Notes: generated from the sequence alone by a model not told the origin. Shown: positions 1 to 9,458, numbered from the stretch's first letter. The stretch: DNA of 64,000 nt from Pedobacter steynii (GCF_900103665.1 NZ_FNGY01000006.1:248001-312000), one strand, 5' to 3'. Translations and numbers: made by a program.

Positions 1-371
1 TAGGGGGCTCTCTATTATATCAACATCCTGTTTCCAAAAACCTAAGCATCACCGGAAATGTTGGTTATCTGAAATTAAACGGAAAGAAGACCATACTCAA
101 TCTCAATTACAGTGAAGGGTTTATTCCGGTAAAGGCTGGAGCAAGGTATTTCCTTGCGGAAAACATTTACGGCGGAGCTGAATTGGGTGTTTCTATTTCT
201 ACCGCCAGTGGAAATGGTTCAGGCACCTCATTTATTTATGTGCCAGCTGTTGGCGTTGCATTCCCTGTCTCCGATAAAGGCATTGTAGATGTGGGGGTTC
301 GTTACGAAAGCTGGACGAGAAGCAGTAGTACCCGTTCTTTTATTGGCATTAGGGCAGGATATAATTTTTAA
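1..371 (+). CDS. Outer-membrane beta-barrel protein, C-terminal part (5' end outside window)
   Basis: The reading frame is open from base 3 to the stop at 369-371, giving 122 residues with no start inside the window. The visible part alternates polar and hydrophobic residues in short strands (for example VKAGARYFL, VDVGVRYESW) and ends in an aromatic residue (IRAGYNF), as in proteins inserted by the BAM machinery. This suggests the last strands of a small beta-barrel in the outer membrane. The family cannot be named from this fragment. A 32-base gap separates it from gldF. Confidence 0.6.
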   Translation, partial: GGSLLYQHPVSKNLSITGNVGYLKLNGKKTILNLNYSEGFIPVKAGARYFLAENIYGGAELGVSISTASGNGSGTSFIYVPAVGVAFPVSDKGIVDVGVRYESWTRSSSTRSFIGIRAGYNF

Positions 372-403
372 TTTTCTAACTTCGGCATCGTTAATTAAAA
401 TGC

Positions 404-1132
404 ATGTACGCGGTATTTAAAAGGGAATTATTTAGCTTATTGAACTCCTTAATGGCTTATATTACCATTGGGGTTTTCCTTCTGGCTTCTGGCTTATTGT
501 TGTGGTTTTTTCCGGATACTTCTATTCTGGAATACGGCTATGCCGAGCTGAGCAGCTTTTTTAACCTTGCTCCTTTTTTATTCCTCTTTCTTATTCCTGC
601 CATTACCATGCGTTCTTTTGCAGAGGAAAGGCGGGAAGGGACTTATATTTTACTCGCTACAAGACCAGTTACTGACTGGCAGATCATACTGGCCAAATAC
701 CTGGCCTGCTTTGTTCTGGTGCTCTTTGCATTGATCCCCACACTGATCTATTGTTATTCTGTATCAAAGCTGGCCCTGCCCGCAGGGAATATTGATACCG
801 GGGCAATTATTGGTTCTTATATTGGCTTATTGTTATTGGGAGCTTCCTTTCTAGCGGTCGGAATTTTTGCCTCTTCCATCACGAAAAACCAGGTGGTGGC
901 CTTTGCCATTGCCGTATTTCTATGTTTTATCGCCTATAGTGGATTTGATGCCATGAGCCAGATTTTTGGTTTTCGGGCCATTGAAAATATATTGCTCAGC
1001 CTGAGTGTAAACGAACATTATCAATCCATTAGCAGGGGTGTTCTGGATACCCGTGACCTGGTTTATTTCCTCAGTTTCATTATCGCATTTCTTGGGCTGA
1101 CTAAACTCGTGATCGGAGGTCGGAAATGGTAG
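404..1132 (+). CDS. gldF: Gliding motility ABC transporter permease GldF
   Basis: 242-residue integral membrane protein with about six hydrophobic segments and an ABC-2-type permease layout. The cytoplasmic loop near residues 70-95 (RSFAEERREGTYILLATRPV) is typical of GldF and related ABC-2 permeases. In Flavobacterium johnsoniae GldA, GldF and GldG are thought to form an ABC transporter needed for gliding. The 3' end overlaps gldG by 7 bases, so the two are translationally coupled. The ATPase GldA is not in the window. Presence of the gene does not prove that the organism glides, since many non-gliding Bacteroidota keep it. Confidence 0.9.
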   Translation: MYAVFKRELFSLLNSLMAYITIGVFLLASGLLLWFFPDTSILEYGYAELSSFFNLAPFLFLFLIPAITMRSFAEERREGTYILLATRPVTDWQIILAKYLACFVLVLFALIPTLIYCYSVSKLALPAGNIDTGAIIGSYIGLLLLGASFLAVGIFASSITKNQVVAFAIAVFLCFIAYSGFDAMSQIFGFRAIENILLSLSVNEHYQSISRGVLDTRDLVYFLSFIIAFLGLTKLVIGGRKW

Positions 1133-2802
1133 GCAACAAACAAAAACTGTCGGGTATCCTCATTTTTGTGGCGGGTTTAATTCTGCTCAATGTCCTTGCG
1201 CAATACGTGTATACCAGAATCGACTTCACCAAAGAAAAGCGATTCACCTTAACACCAAAATCAAAAACCATTCTCGGGAAGATCAATCAGCCGATTACGA
1301 TTACTGTATTTTTAGATGGCGACCTTCCCGCTCCTTTTAAACGACTTAGAAATGCAACCAGAGATCTGCTTGCCGATTATAAAGCCTACGGTGGAAAAGA
1401 AATCAAAGTGATTTTCAGAGACCCGATTTCCGGGCTTTCGATACCCGAACAGGATACTGTGATCAATAATCTATACCGCTCGGGCATTGAACCGACCACC
1501 ATAAACATTAAAAATGATGCTGGTTTTGCCCAAAAGATGGTTTTTCCGATGGCCATGCTGGAGAGTGGTGACCATCAGCTTCCGCTAAGATTATTACAAA
1601 ACCTGAACGCGACAGGAAGTTACGAGGAGAACATCAACAATTCGATTCAGAACCTGGAATATCTGTTTACCGGTGCGATTCAGAAAGTGTTGAGCAATGA
1701 GCATCCCAGGATCGGTTTTACCGAAGGTAACGGAGAACTATCGGACCTGTCCTTAAATGATGCGATCAACAGCCTTTCAGAAAGCTATGAAGTGGGCCGG
1801 GTAAACCTGAATACCATTGATGCTGCAGGGCTGGATAAATTGAAAGTCCTGATCATTGCAAAACCACAGCAGGAATTTACGGAGGCCGAAAAATATAAGA
1901 TCAACTATTTTGTCATGAAAGGGGGCAGGGTAGTCTGGACGATAGATCAGGTGAGTGCCGACCTGGATAGTTTAAAAGGATCGGGAGAGCAGCTGGCTTT
2001 CAATAAAAAGCTAAACATAGACGATATGTTGTTTATGTATGGCGCCCGTGTAAATTACAACCTGATCGCAGATGCGAATTGTGTTGAAATTCCGTTAAGC
2101 ATGGGACAGCAGGGCCAGATAGAACTGGCGCCATGGGTTTATTATCCGTTGCTGATGCCGGATACGGCACACAACCTGGTGAAGAACATCGATGCAGTCA
2201 GAGGTGAATTTAGCAGTACGGTAGATACGATTGGGGTAAAAGGACTAAAGAAGACGGTGATCCTGCACTCTTCCCCATTTAATAAGATTTTTAATGCGCC
2301 GAAATTGCTTTCTCTGCAAATGGTGGCTGAACAACCTGATCCGCGTGATTATGCCAGTGTCCCACAAAACCTTGGGGTACTAATTGAAGGGACTTTCCCT
2401 TCCGTGTTCCTGAATCGTGCGGTTCCGGCAGGCATTACCGGAAATTACGCGGTTGCTCCGCTAAGTAAACCAACCAAAATGATCGTGATTGGTGATGGCG
2501 ATGTCTTCAAAAATCAGCTGAGCAGTAAGGATGGTTCTGCATTTCCCTTGGGTTTCGACAGATACACCCAAAAAAGCTACGGAAATAAAGCATTGTTGTT
2601 AAATATTGCAGATTACCTGTCAAATGATGATAATTTAATTACTTTGCGCAATAAGGAGGTTAGGATCAGGTTATTGGATAAAGCACGTCTGCGTACAGAA
2701 AAGCTACAATGGCAATTGATCAATATGGCTTTACCTTTATTATTGTTAATATCGTTCGCAATTTTTCAACATTATTACCGTAAGCATAAGTATGCAAGGT
2801 AA
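1126..2802 (+). CDS. gldG: Gliding motility ABC transporter-associated protein GldG
   Basis: 558 residues with one N-terminal membrane anchor (about residues 9-30), a large periplasmic domain and one C-terminal membrane segment (about 533-552), the usual GldG plan. The juxtamembrane stretch KRFTLTPKSKTIL near residue 40 is typical of the GldG / ABC-type uncharacterised domain family. It overlaps gldF by 7 bases and precedes dnaN by 34 bases, an arrangement common in Bacteroidota. It probably acts with GldF as the periplasmic part of an ABC complex; the substrate is unknown. Confidence 0.9.
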   Translation: MVGNKQKLSGILIFVAGLILLNVLAQYVYTRIDFTKEKRFTLTPKSKTILGKINQPITITVFLDGDLPAPFKRLRNATRDLLADYKAYGGKEIKVIFRDPISGLSIPEQDTVINNLYRSGIEPTTINIKNDAGFAQKMVFPMAMLESGDHQLPLRLLQNLNATGSYEENINNSIQNLEYLFTGAIQKVLSNEHPRIGFTEGNGELSDLSLNDAINSLSESYEVGRVNLNTIDAAGLDKLKVLIIAKPQQEFTEAEKYKINYFVMKGGRVVWTIDQVSADLDSLKGSGEQLAFNKKLNIDDMLFMYGARVNYNLIADANCVEIPLSMGQQGQIELAPWVYYPLLMPDTAHNLVKNIDAVRGEFSSTVDTIGVKGLKKTVILHSSPFNKIFNAPKLLSLQMVAEQPDPRDYASVPQNLGVLIEGTFPSVFLNRAVPAGITGNYAVAPLSKPTKMIVIGDGDVFKNQLSSKDGSAFPLGFDRYTQKSYGNKALLLNIADYLSNDDNLITLRNKEVRIRLLDKARLRTEKLQWQLINMALPLLLLISFAIFQHYYRKHKYAR

Positions 2803-2808
2803 TTTTTA

Positions 2809-2816
2809 TATTTTTG
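2809..2816 (+). promoter_or_regulatory. Candidate -7 promoter box of dnaN
   Basis: TATTTTTG fits the Bacteroidota -7 consensus TAnnTTTG and lies 20 bases before the dnaN start, so a transcript would begin near 2820. No convincing -33 element was seen at the usual spacing. It would let dnaN be transcribed independently of gldFG. Confidence 0.45.
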
Positions 2817-2836
2817 AGAACTGACAAGATCATACT

Positions 2837-3961
2837 ATGAGATTTATTGTATCCACATCAACGTTATTAAAACATTTGCAAACAGTAAACGGTGCGTCGA
2901 GCAGTAGTACTGTATTGCCAATACTGGAAAATTTCCTCTTTGAGATTAAAGACGGAAGTTTAACCATATCTGCCACTGATTTACAAACCAGCATGACGAC
3001 CTCCTTACCGGTGGAGTCTAAAGAAGGCGGAAAAGTAGCTGTGCCGGCAAAAATACTTTTAGACACTTTAAAAACATTACCTGATCAGCCGATCTCTTTC
3101 AATATCGATGACAATACCTTTTCTATTGAAATCAGCGCGGGTGATGGTAAGTATAAGTTAAGTGGAGAAAATGGAGATGATTTTCCTAAAATCCCAACTG
3201 TAGAAAATGCTTCTTCTGTAAATTTACCTGCTTCGGTATTAACGGAAGCAATCACCAAAACTATTTTTGCAGTGAGCAGTGATGAGTTACGTCCGGCAAT
3301 GACTGGCGTATACTGTCAGCTTTCTGAACAACACATCACCTTTGTGGCTACTGATGCACATAAACTGGTAAGATATAGAAGAATGGACAGCAAAGGAGAT
3401 AAAGCTTCTTCTTTCATCCTTCCTAAAAAAGCATTAACCTTATTGAAAGCAGCACTTCCTTCTACTGATGCGAATGTTTCTGTGGATTACAATGCTACAA
3501 GTGCTTTCTTTAAATTCGAGAACATCAATTTGGTTTGTCGTTTAATTGACGAGCGTTATCCTGATTATGAAGCAGTAATTCCTGCGAATAACCCGAATAA
3601 ACTGATCATTGACCGTGCATTGTTCTTAAATACCTTGCGCAGGGTGGTGATTTTCGCAAATAAAACCACACACCAGGTGCGTTTAAAAATCAATGGCAGT
3701 GAATTGAACATCTCTTCTGAGGATTTGGATTTCGCCAATGAAGCACATGAGCGTCTGAGCTGTCAATATGAAGGTGAAGACCTGGAAATTGGATTCAATG
3801 CGCGTTTCTTAATCGAGATGTTGAGCAACCTGAGTGGAGAAGAAGTAACATTGGAACTTTCTACACCTAACCGCGCAGGATTACTGATCCCACAAACAAA
3901 CGACGAAAATGAAGACGTTCTGATGTTGGTGATGCCGGTAATGCTGAATAACTATAACTAG
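2837..3961 (+). CDS. dnaN: DNA polymerase III sliding clamp, beta subunit
   Basis: 374 residues, the normal length for a bacterial beta clamp, made of three similar domains. Recognisable stretches include MRFIVSTSTLLKHLQ at the start, ELRPAMTGVYCQL and FVATDAHKLVR in the second domain, and the C-terminal VLMLVMPVML that forms part of the partner-binding cleft. The dimeric ring holds polymerase III on DNA and recruits repair proteins. It is followed by a strong terminator. dnaA and the replication origin are not beside it here, and gldFG upstream is the common Bacteroidota context. Confidence 0.97.
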   Translation: MRFIVSTSTLLKHLQTVNGASSSSTVLPILENFLFEIKDGSLTISATDLQTSMTTSLPVESKEGGKVAVPAKILLDTLKTLPDQPISFNIDDNTFSIEISAGDGKYKLSGENGDDFPKIPTVENASSVNLPASVLTEAITKTIFAVSSDELRPAMTGVYCQLSEQHITFVATDAHKLVRYRRMDSKGDKASSFILPKKALTLLKAALPSTDANVSVDYNATSAFFKFENINLVCRLIDERYPDYEAVIPANNPNKLIIDRALFLNTLRRVVIFANKTTHQVRLKINGSELNISSEDLDFANEAHERLSCQYEGEDLEIGFNARFLIEMLSNLSGEEVTLELSTPNRAGLLIPQTNDENEDVLMLVMPVMLNNYN

Positions 3962-3983
3962 ATTTAAAAATAAATATATTGGA

Positions 3984-4015
3984 ATGGCTTGGTTTTTGAC
4001 CAAGCCTTCTTTTTG
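3984..4015 (+). terminator. Rho-independent terminator after dnaN
   Basis: GGCTTGGT (3986-3993) pairs with ACCAAGCC (3999-4006) around a 5-base loop and is followed by TTCTTTTT. It sits 25 bases after the dnaN stop. Confidence 0.85.
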
Positions 4016-4047
4016 TAAAATACTTTGTAAATTAAATTGTTGTTGTC

Positions 4048-4737
4048 ATGGAAAAAAAGTTCTCTTACCCAAAAAGCATTAATTTAGCCCTGACCATCAT
4101 TTGTATTGGCCTGGCAACGATTTTGAGTTCCTGCCTGAAGGCTCCTAAACCTATTCCTGTTGGAGAAGCAAAATTAAGGTATATCAATGCCGCATTTGGC
4201 TCGGCTGCACAGGCATTTTATATCAATGGAAAACGGTTCGGATCAGGACTGGTCAATTACGGACAAATGTCTGCCTCATTTCCTGTAGTATCAGGAACGC
4301 AATCCCTGGCCTTTGCTGATGAAGCATCATCCCAGCCTACGGCAGGAATTAATGGAGAGCTTGAGATTAATGGAAACTATTCGATCTTTCTATATAAAAA
4401 CCTGGATGGCAAAGCGGAAGTTCTGGGAATAGGGGATAACCTTACTGCCCCGGACGCCGGAAAAGCTAAAATCAGGTTTATTCACCTGAATGGTTTTCTG
4501 AACAATTCTATTGCCATAAAGGTGACTGGGGGAGCAGAACTTATATCGGCACTTCCTTTTGCAAACAGCAGCACCTATTATCAGGTAGATCCGGGAGCTA
4601 AATTTATTGCTTCAGGAACTGGCGTAACCAGCAATCCGGAAATTGACCTGGGCATCCTGGCGGGTAAAATTTATACCGTCTGGCTTAGCGGAAGCGACTC
4701 AACGGAATTGAAAGCCTATTCATTCACTGCTAATTAA
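4048..4737 (+). CDS. DUF4397-type surface lipoprotein
   Basis: 229 residues with a lipoprotein signal whose lipobox is ILSSC, Cys29. The mature part holds a domain (about 40-150) resembling DUF4397: AKLRYINAAFGSAAQAFYINGKR, followed by a second similar half starting AKIRFIHLNG near residue 143. Such proteins are exported and lipid-anchored, probably in the outer membrane; their molecular function is unknown. The gene stands alone between the dnaN terminator and dedA. The family assignment rests on the motif pattern only. Confidence 0.75.
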   Translation: MEKKFSYPKSINLALTIICIGLATILSSCLKAPKPIPVGEAKLRYINAAFGSAAQAFYINGKRFGSGLVNYGQMSASFPVVSGTQSLAFADEASSQPTAGINGELEINGNYSIFLYKNLDGKAEVLGIGDNLTAPDAGKAKIRFIHLNGFLNNSIAIKVTGGAELISALPFANSSTYYQVDPGAKFIASGTGVTSNPEIDLGILAGKIYTVWLSGSDSTELKAYSFTAN

Positions 4738-4785
4738 ATTTACATTACTAAATCAAAAAGAGCATGGTTATTGCCATGATATTCT

Positions 4786-4793
4786 TAATTTTG
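4786..4793 (+). promoter_or_regulatory. Candidate -7 promoter box of the DedA gene
   Basis: TAATTTTG matches TAnnTTTG and ends 17 bases before the TTG start at 4811, so the predicted transcript starts near 4797. This supports the TTG as the real start, because no other in-frame start codon lies between it and the box. Confidence 0.4.
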
Positions 4794-4810
4794 GGCTTAA
4801 TTTATACAAC

Positions 4811-5470
4811 TTGGAAATTTTCTCACAACTGGTAGATTTTATATTACACACCGATAAAGCTTTAGTACAGCTGGTAAGTGATTATAAAACATGGACTTAT
4901 CTTATTCTTTTCTTAATTATTTTTGCTGAAACTGGTTTTGTGGTAACTCCATTTTTACCCGGCGACTCTATGCTGTTTGCAGTAGGTGCACTCATCGCAA
5001 AAGGAGGCACAGGTCTGGATATCTGGGTTATGTTCCTGCTGTTAAGTGCTGCCGCCATCCTGGGGAACAGTTTAAATTACAGGCTCGGCAGTTTCTTTGG
5101 CGTGAAAGTCTTTAAAGAAGGAAATAAGATTCTAAAACTTGAATATTACAATAAATCGCATGAGTTTTTTGAGAAGCATGGCGGAAAAGCAATTATGTTT
5201 AGCCGTTTCCTTCCGATCTTCAGGACGATTGCACCTTTTGTTGCCGGAGTAGCAAAAATGCCTTTTGGCAGGTTTACTTATTACAATGTGGTAGGTGGTC
5301 TTGGCTGGATCGGCAGTTTATTATTCGCAGGTTTCTTATTGGGCCAGATTCCGGTGATCAGAGATAACTTCTCTATTGTCATCATCACGATTGCAGTCGT
5401 TACTTTCGCCCCGGTGATTTACGCAGCAATAAAAAGCAGGATTAAACCTAAAGATATCATCGAGAACTAA
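4811..5470 (+). CDS. DedA family membrane protein
   Basis: 219 residues with about five to six hydrophobic segments and the DedA / VTT-domain signatures FAETGFVVTPFLPGDS (about 38-53) and MFSRFLPIFRTIAPFVAG (about 128-145, with the conserved Arg and Pro residues). DedA proteins are proton-driven membrane transporters or scramblases linked to lipid carrier recycling; the substrate here cannot be told. The start is TTG at 4811: no in-frame ATG exists upstream and the first residues match the usual N-terminus. The stop shares three bases with the stop of the convergent S1/P1 gene. Confidence 0.9.
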   Translation: MEIFSQLVDFILHTDKALVQLVSDYKTWTYLILFLIIFAETGFVVTPFLPGDSMLFAVGALIAKGGTGLDIWVMFLLLSAAAILGNSLNYRLGSFFGVKVFKEGNKILKLEYYNKSHEFFEKHGGKAIMFSRFLPIFRTIAPFVAGVAKMPFGRFTYYNVVGGLGWIGSLLFAGFLLGQIPVIRDNFSIVIITIAVVTFAPVIYAAIKSRIKPKDIIEN

Positions 5471-6423
5471 GGCTCCCGGCCGATTAGTTGTCCTTTATCA
5501 TAAAGCCTTTTGTCTTCCTCGGCCTTTTTCCGGTCTGAGGAAGACATTTTTTTTTGGATCAGGTTGCGCAATTCCGGTTGCCCGGCGTCTATCCAGGCGG
5601 AATACCAGTAGGAGCCTGTTGCGTGGATGGCCCCACGCATCTGTCTTTCCACCATCTGGTTCATCTGTTCATGGTAAGCCCTGGAATAACCTAAAGAATA
5701 TTGTCTCATTACCTGTTGGTTTCTTTTTGAAAAGCTATACTTTCTGTAAGCAGGAAAGCTGGCGTTAAGCTGTGCTTCCAGTGTGAGCACACTATCCAGT
5801 AACGCATGACTATGACTGATGATTTTCCAGGCCTTTCCAAGTGGATCTTCTATGTACGCCGCCTTGCCGACTCTGTAATTGTACTTTTCGGCAAACAGCT
5901 CCGGTAAACGGCTTTCCCAGAAAGCGTGGATGCCATGTTGATTGCTCAGTTGCCCGTTATGGTTTTGCGTGGTATGCAGCGGGACATGCGCATCGGCAAT
6001 ATAATGCCCGAGGTAGGCAGAATAGATAAGAATCTTCATGGAATCCCTGTTTTTAAACGCGTTGACGAGCTGATAGTAAGACTTTTGAATCTGCCAGGGG
6101 AGGGTTCCGCTACTGCTTAATTTTTCAGCACCATATTTTTTTAAAGCATCGTTATACCTCCTGGGAATGCTGTCAATATTTGATTCATAGACTTCTACAT
6201 CAAGGTAATGCCTTGGCGCTTCGGCAGAGTCTGCATAGCGGCGTTTGTCGGCATCTACAGAGTGATCACTGAGGTATTTGATATTTGCCTTGTAAAAAGT
6301 ATTGATGCCGTTATGGAGCGTAAAAACAGCAAGGTGGTTGATCCGTTGATGGGCGTAAAATCCCCAGGAGCAAAAAAGAAAGGTTCCGGCACATAGCATT
6401 ACAGAGATCAGCAAATACTTCAT
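5467..6423 (-). CDS. Secreted S1/P1 nuclease or zinc phospholipase C-like hydrolase
   Basis: 318 residues with an N-terminal signal peptide. In S1/P1 enzymes the mature N-terminal Trp is a zinc ligand, followed five residues later by His; here Trp20 and His25 (WGFYAH) fit a cleavage after Ser19. Further expected ligands appear in HYLDVEVYE, HYIADAHVPLH and HGIHAFWES. The likely role is periplasmic or extracellular hydrolysis of nucleic acids or phosphoesters using three zinc ions. It is last in a minus-strand run and ends convergently on dedA. Whether it is a nuclease or a phospholipase cannot be decided by eye. Confidence 0.8.
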   Translation of the reverse strand: MKYLLISVMLCAGTFLFCSWGFYAHQRINHLAVFTLHNGINTFYKANIKYLSDHSVDADKRRYADSAEAPRHYLDVEVYESNIDSIPRRYNDALKKYGAEKLSSSGTLPWQIQKSYYQLVNAFKNRDSMKILIYSAYLGHYIADAHVPLHTTQNHNGQLSNQHGIHAFWESRLPELFAEKYNYRVGKAAYIEDPLGKAWKIISHSHALLDSVLTLEAQLNASFPAYRKYSFSKRNQQVMRQYSLGYSRAYHEQMNQMVERQMRGAIHATGSYWYSAWIDAGQPELRNLIQKKMSSSDRKKAEEDKRLYDKGQLIGREP

Positions 6424-6458
6424 CTCTGTAAAACTATATAAAGGAACCTATTGAGTGG

Positions 6459-8318
6459 TTATTTATCTATGCTTTTTCCTTTCATGGCGGAGGATACCGC
6501 CACATCCATCACGCGCTCGGCAAACGGACGGGTAAATTCATTCAGTTCATCGGCTTTTTTAAGAATCTCATCTTTTTCTGCCTTTGCTAAAGCCTGTTTA
6601 AGAGCCTCAATATGTGTTTTTGTATCCGAAATTTCTTCCGGAGTCAGGAAACTGCCATGTTTTTCAATAAAGCGTTCGGCAGTATAAGCCAATTGTTCTC
6701 CTTCGCTTCTGGCTTCAATCAGCATGCGTTGTGCAACATCGCTTTTGGCATGGGTGATGCTGTCGATGAGCATTTTTTCTACCGTATCATCCGTCAGTCC
6801 GTAACTTGGGGTAATGTCAATTTCCTGTTTTACACCTGACCTTAACTCTATCGCCTGAACGGTTAGAATTCCATCGGCATTGAGCATAAAGTTGATGTCT
6901 ACCTTCGGCAATCCGGCAGGCATGGCAGGAATGCCTTTCAGGTCAAATTCTGCTAATTTTCTATTCTCCTGTACCAGGTCACGCTCTCCCTGAAAAACAG
7001 AGATTTTCATGTTTACCTGTCCGTCGATAGAGGTGGTATATTGTCTTCCTGCTTTCGTAGGTACTTTTGCATTTCTGGGAATGATCACATCCATCAGTCC
7101 GCCCATGGTTTCAATACCCAGGGAAAGTGGGGTAACATCAAGTAAAAGGATGTCTGACCGGTTTCCGGCAAGGATATCCGCCTGAATGGCAGCACCAAGG
7201 GCAACCACTTCATCCGGGTTGATCTGATCATGAGGAGGGCGGCCAAAAAACTCGGCAACCTGTGCTTTTACATAAGGGGTTCTTGTCGAACCACCAACAA
7301 GTACAACTTCATCAATCTCAGCAACGGTAAGCTTGGAATCAGCTAAAGCCTGTTTACAAGAGTTTAAAGTTTCTGCTACTTTCGCTGCAATCAGCTCCTC
7401 AAAAGTTTGTTTATCTAAAGTACACCAGATGTCTCCGATCTGCTCATTGAACAGGTTCTGGCTACTTAGCGCTTTTTTTGCTTCTTCTGCTTTTAACCTC
7501 AGCGACTGCATTAATCCGGAATCCTGAGCCAGGGCTGCTGCATCAAGTTTATTTTTTTCTATCCAGTAGTGAACGATGGAACGGTCAAAATCATCCCCAC
7601 CTAAAAAGGTATTTCCATTTGTGGATAACACTTCAAAAATGCCGTTTTGTATGGATAAAATGGATACATCAAAGGTTCCGCCTCCAAGGTCATATACGGC
7701 AATTGTTTTCTGTTGATTGGGATCAAGACCCAGACCGTAGGCCAGACTGGCTGCGGTAGGTTCGTTTACAATTCTCAATACATCCAGACCTGCCAATCTA
7801 CCTGCATCCCGGGTCGCTTGTCGCTGGCTATCGTTAAAATAAGCAGGAACAGTGATCACGGCACGGTTTACCGGTGTTTTTAAAGCATGTTCAGCTCTTG
7901 CCTTCAATTCTTTAAGAATCTCTGCAGAAAGCTCTATTGGGGTATAGAATTTATCACCGGCTTTAATTTTTACCAGTGAATCATTTTCATCATCAATGAT
8001 TTTATAAGAAAAGGTATCCTGATGACCGGCCACATCTTTATAAGACCTGCCCAGCAGTCTTTTTACGGAAAATATGGTGTTTGCAGGATCTGTAATTAAA
8101 AAGTCTTTGGCTTCATTTCCTACCAGTGCATCTCCTTTGGCATTAAAATGGACCACTGAAGGAACCAATAGCCCCTTTCCGGTATCATTGATCACCTGTG
8201 GGTTTTTGTCCGGGTTAATAAAGGCCACCAGACTATTGGTGGTGCCAAGGTCAATGCCGACGATGATTTCTTCTTGTTGCAGGGAGCCTGTCGCCAGGTT
8301 GATGGATATCTTTGCCAT
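6459..8318 (-). CDS. hscA: Fe-S assembly Hsp70 chaperone HscA
   Basis: 619 residues, close to HscA length. The Hsp70 ATPase domain (about 17-385) shows IVGIDLGTTNSLVAF, NEPTAASLAYGLG, AVYDLGGGTFDVSIL and VVLVGGSTRTPYV. The substrate-binding domain follows and there is no acidic EEVD-like tail. The short N-terminal extension before the phosphate loop and the shorter C-terminus favour HscA over DnaK. HscA helps pass clusters from IscU to target proteins; a ferredoxin and IscX are encoded at 27751-28344. HscB and IscU are not in the window. Confidence 0.88.
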   Translation of the reverse strand: MAKISINLATGSLQQEEIIVGIDLGTTNSLVAFINPDKNPQVINDTGKGLLVPSVVHFNAKGDALVGNEAKDFLITDPANTIFSVKRLLGRSYKDVAGHQDTFSYKIIDDENDSLVKIKAGDKFYTPIELSAEILKELKARAEHALKTPVNRAVITVPAYFNDSQRQATRDAGRLAGLDVLRIVNEPTAASLAYGLGLDPNQQKTIAVYDLGGGTFDVSILSIQNGIFEVLSTNGNTFLGGDDFDRSIVHYWIEKNKLDAAALAQDSGLMQSLRLKAEEAKKALSSQNLFNEQIGDIWCTLDKQTFEELIAAKVAETLNSCKQALADSKLTVAEIDEVVLVGGSTRTPYVKAQVAEFFGRPPHDQINPDEVVALGAAIQADILAGNRSDILLLDVTPLSLGIETMGGLMDVIIPRNAKVPTKAGRQYTTSIDGQVNMKISVFQGERDLVQENRKLAEFDLKGIPAMPAGLPKVDINFMLNADGILTVQAIELRSGVKQEIDITPSYGLTDDTVEKMLIDSITHAKSDVAQRMLIEARSEGEQLAYTAERFIEKHGSFLTPEEISDTKTHIEALKQALAKAEKDEILKKADELNEFTRPFAERVMDVAVSSAMKGKSIDK

Positions 8319-8325
8319 AGTCCGG

Positions 8326-8333
8326 CAAATTTA
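8326..8333 (-). promoter_or_regulatory. Candidate -7 promoter box of hscA
   Basis: On the minus strand TAAATTTG matches TAnnTTTG and ends 7 bases before the hscA ATG. The predicted mRNA would have only about 4 bases of leader. No -33 match was seen. Confidence 0.4.
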
Positions 8334-8357
8334 GGAATGTTTTAAGGTTTTTTTGTG

Positions 8358-9458
8358 TTAAGGTTGTAATGTTTTGAGCTTCTGCCTTTGAATCAGTTCT
8401 TTTTTGTGAATATTATACAGCCAGATCACAATATCCTGATAGCTGTCGGCACCCTTAGCCTGGTTATTGAGCTTTAGGAAACCATCCAGCGCGATGCCCA
8501 TATAACCATACATATCGCTGTTGTATTTCTGCCAGAAGGCCCTCTCTGCTTTGAAATCTTTAATGGTTTCGGGATTGATGCTGGCATACAGGCGTTGATA
8601 GTCTTCCGGGGATTTAATTCTGATCTCGAATAAAATACTCCTCAGCATATTGTAAGCCGCGGAATAGCGGAAGTTTTCATCTGTGCTGTGAATGGCGGTT
8701 AAATAACCGATCAGGTTGGCTTCATCTTCTCTTCCTATGCCAAGCTGGTGGGCAATTTCATGACAGGTAACGAAAGGCAATGATACTGCCGGAAGTCTCA
8801 TATTTACATTTGCCTCTCCAGATAAAGGATTGTAATAACCTTCAATGCCAATTTTGGTGACGATCCAGCTGTTTAAGACGGCTTTCACTGAGGGGCTGCG
8901 GTATTGAAAAAATGCGTTATTTTTTTTCATCAGATCGTAAGCTTCTTTTGCCTTACTTTCCAGCTCATCAACGTTGTAGTTTTCTTTTTTAAGGTGTTGA
9001 AGTGTATTCAGCTTGTCGATGAAATACTCCCCCAATAAAACGAGTTCTGTGGTATTGTATTTCCCGTCCGAAATTCCCAATCGTTTGGAAATAGATGGAC
9101 GTGAATAATTGAGGCCCCAGAGGATTTTAAAAACAAGGTATAAGATCAGAAAGAAATTCAGCAATTGTAAGGGGACATTGATCCGGTCTTCGGACTTTAG
9201 TTTCTTTTGAGAAAGTTTTCTGAAGAACAGATAAATGCTCCTCAATGCATAAAGCACCAGAAGGAGGTATAGGAAATCGCCAAGTGCAAAAGGAAAGATG
9301 GAACTGAGGAATCGCTGAGCAACAGAGATGGCCTGATAGAGGCCATCTGAATAAAACCTTTCGATAAATGAGCTGTTCATCCCGGCGAGAAATACCAATC
9401 CCGACAGGAGGAAGAGCAGGACAAACTTTTTAATCCCGGGTTTGTCCTTTAATGTCAT
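8358..9458 (-). CDS. DUF3810 membrane protein with zinc-peptidase motif
   Basis: 366 residues. Three hydrophobic segments occupy about residues 10-28, 50-75 and 97-118, followed by a soluble domain with HEIAHQ at 233-238 and the downstream acidic stretch GREDEANLIGYL. This is the pattern of DUF3810, a Bacteroidota family with a gluzincin-like zinc site. It is inferred to be a membrane-anchored metalloprotease; no substrate is known. The start overlaps the pyrC stop by one base, so the two are probably cotranscribed. Confidence 0.82.
   Translation of the reverse strand: MTLKDKPGIKKFVLLFLLSGLVFLAGMNSSFIERFYSDGLYQAISVAQRFLSSIFPFALGDFLYLLLVLYALRSIYLFFRKLSQKKLKSEDRINVPLQLLNFFLILYLVFKILWGLNYSRPSISKRLGISDGKYNTTELVLLGEYFIDKLNTLQHLKKENYNVDELESKAKEAYDLMKKNNAFFQYRSPSVKAVLNSWIVTKIGIEGYYNPLSGEANVNMRLPAVSLPFVTCHEIAHQLGIGREDEANLIGYLTAIHSTDENFRYSAAYNMLRSILFEIRIKSPEDYQRLYASINPETIKDFKAERAFWQKYNSDMYGYMGIALDGFLKLNNQAKGADSYQDIVIWLYNIHKKELIQRQKLKTLQP

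Noticed and set aside
6459..8318. HscA-like Hsp70 as DnaK partner of the DnaJ-GrpE pair
   Set aside because: The N-terminal extension, length and lack of a DnaK-type acidic tail favour HscA; DnaK is presumably elsewhere.
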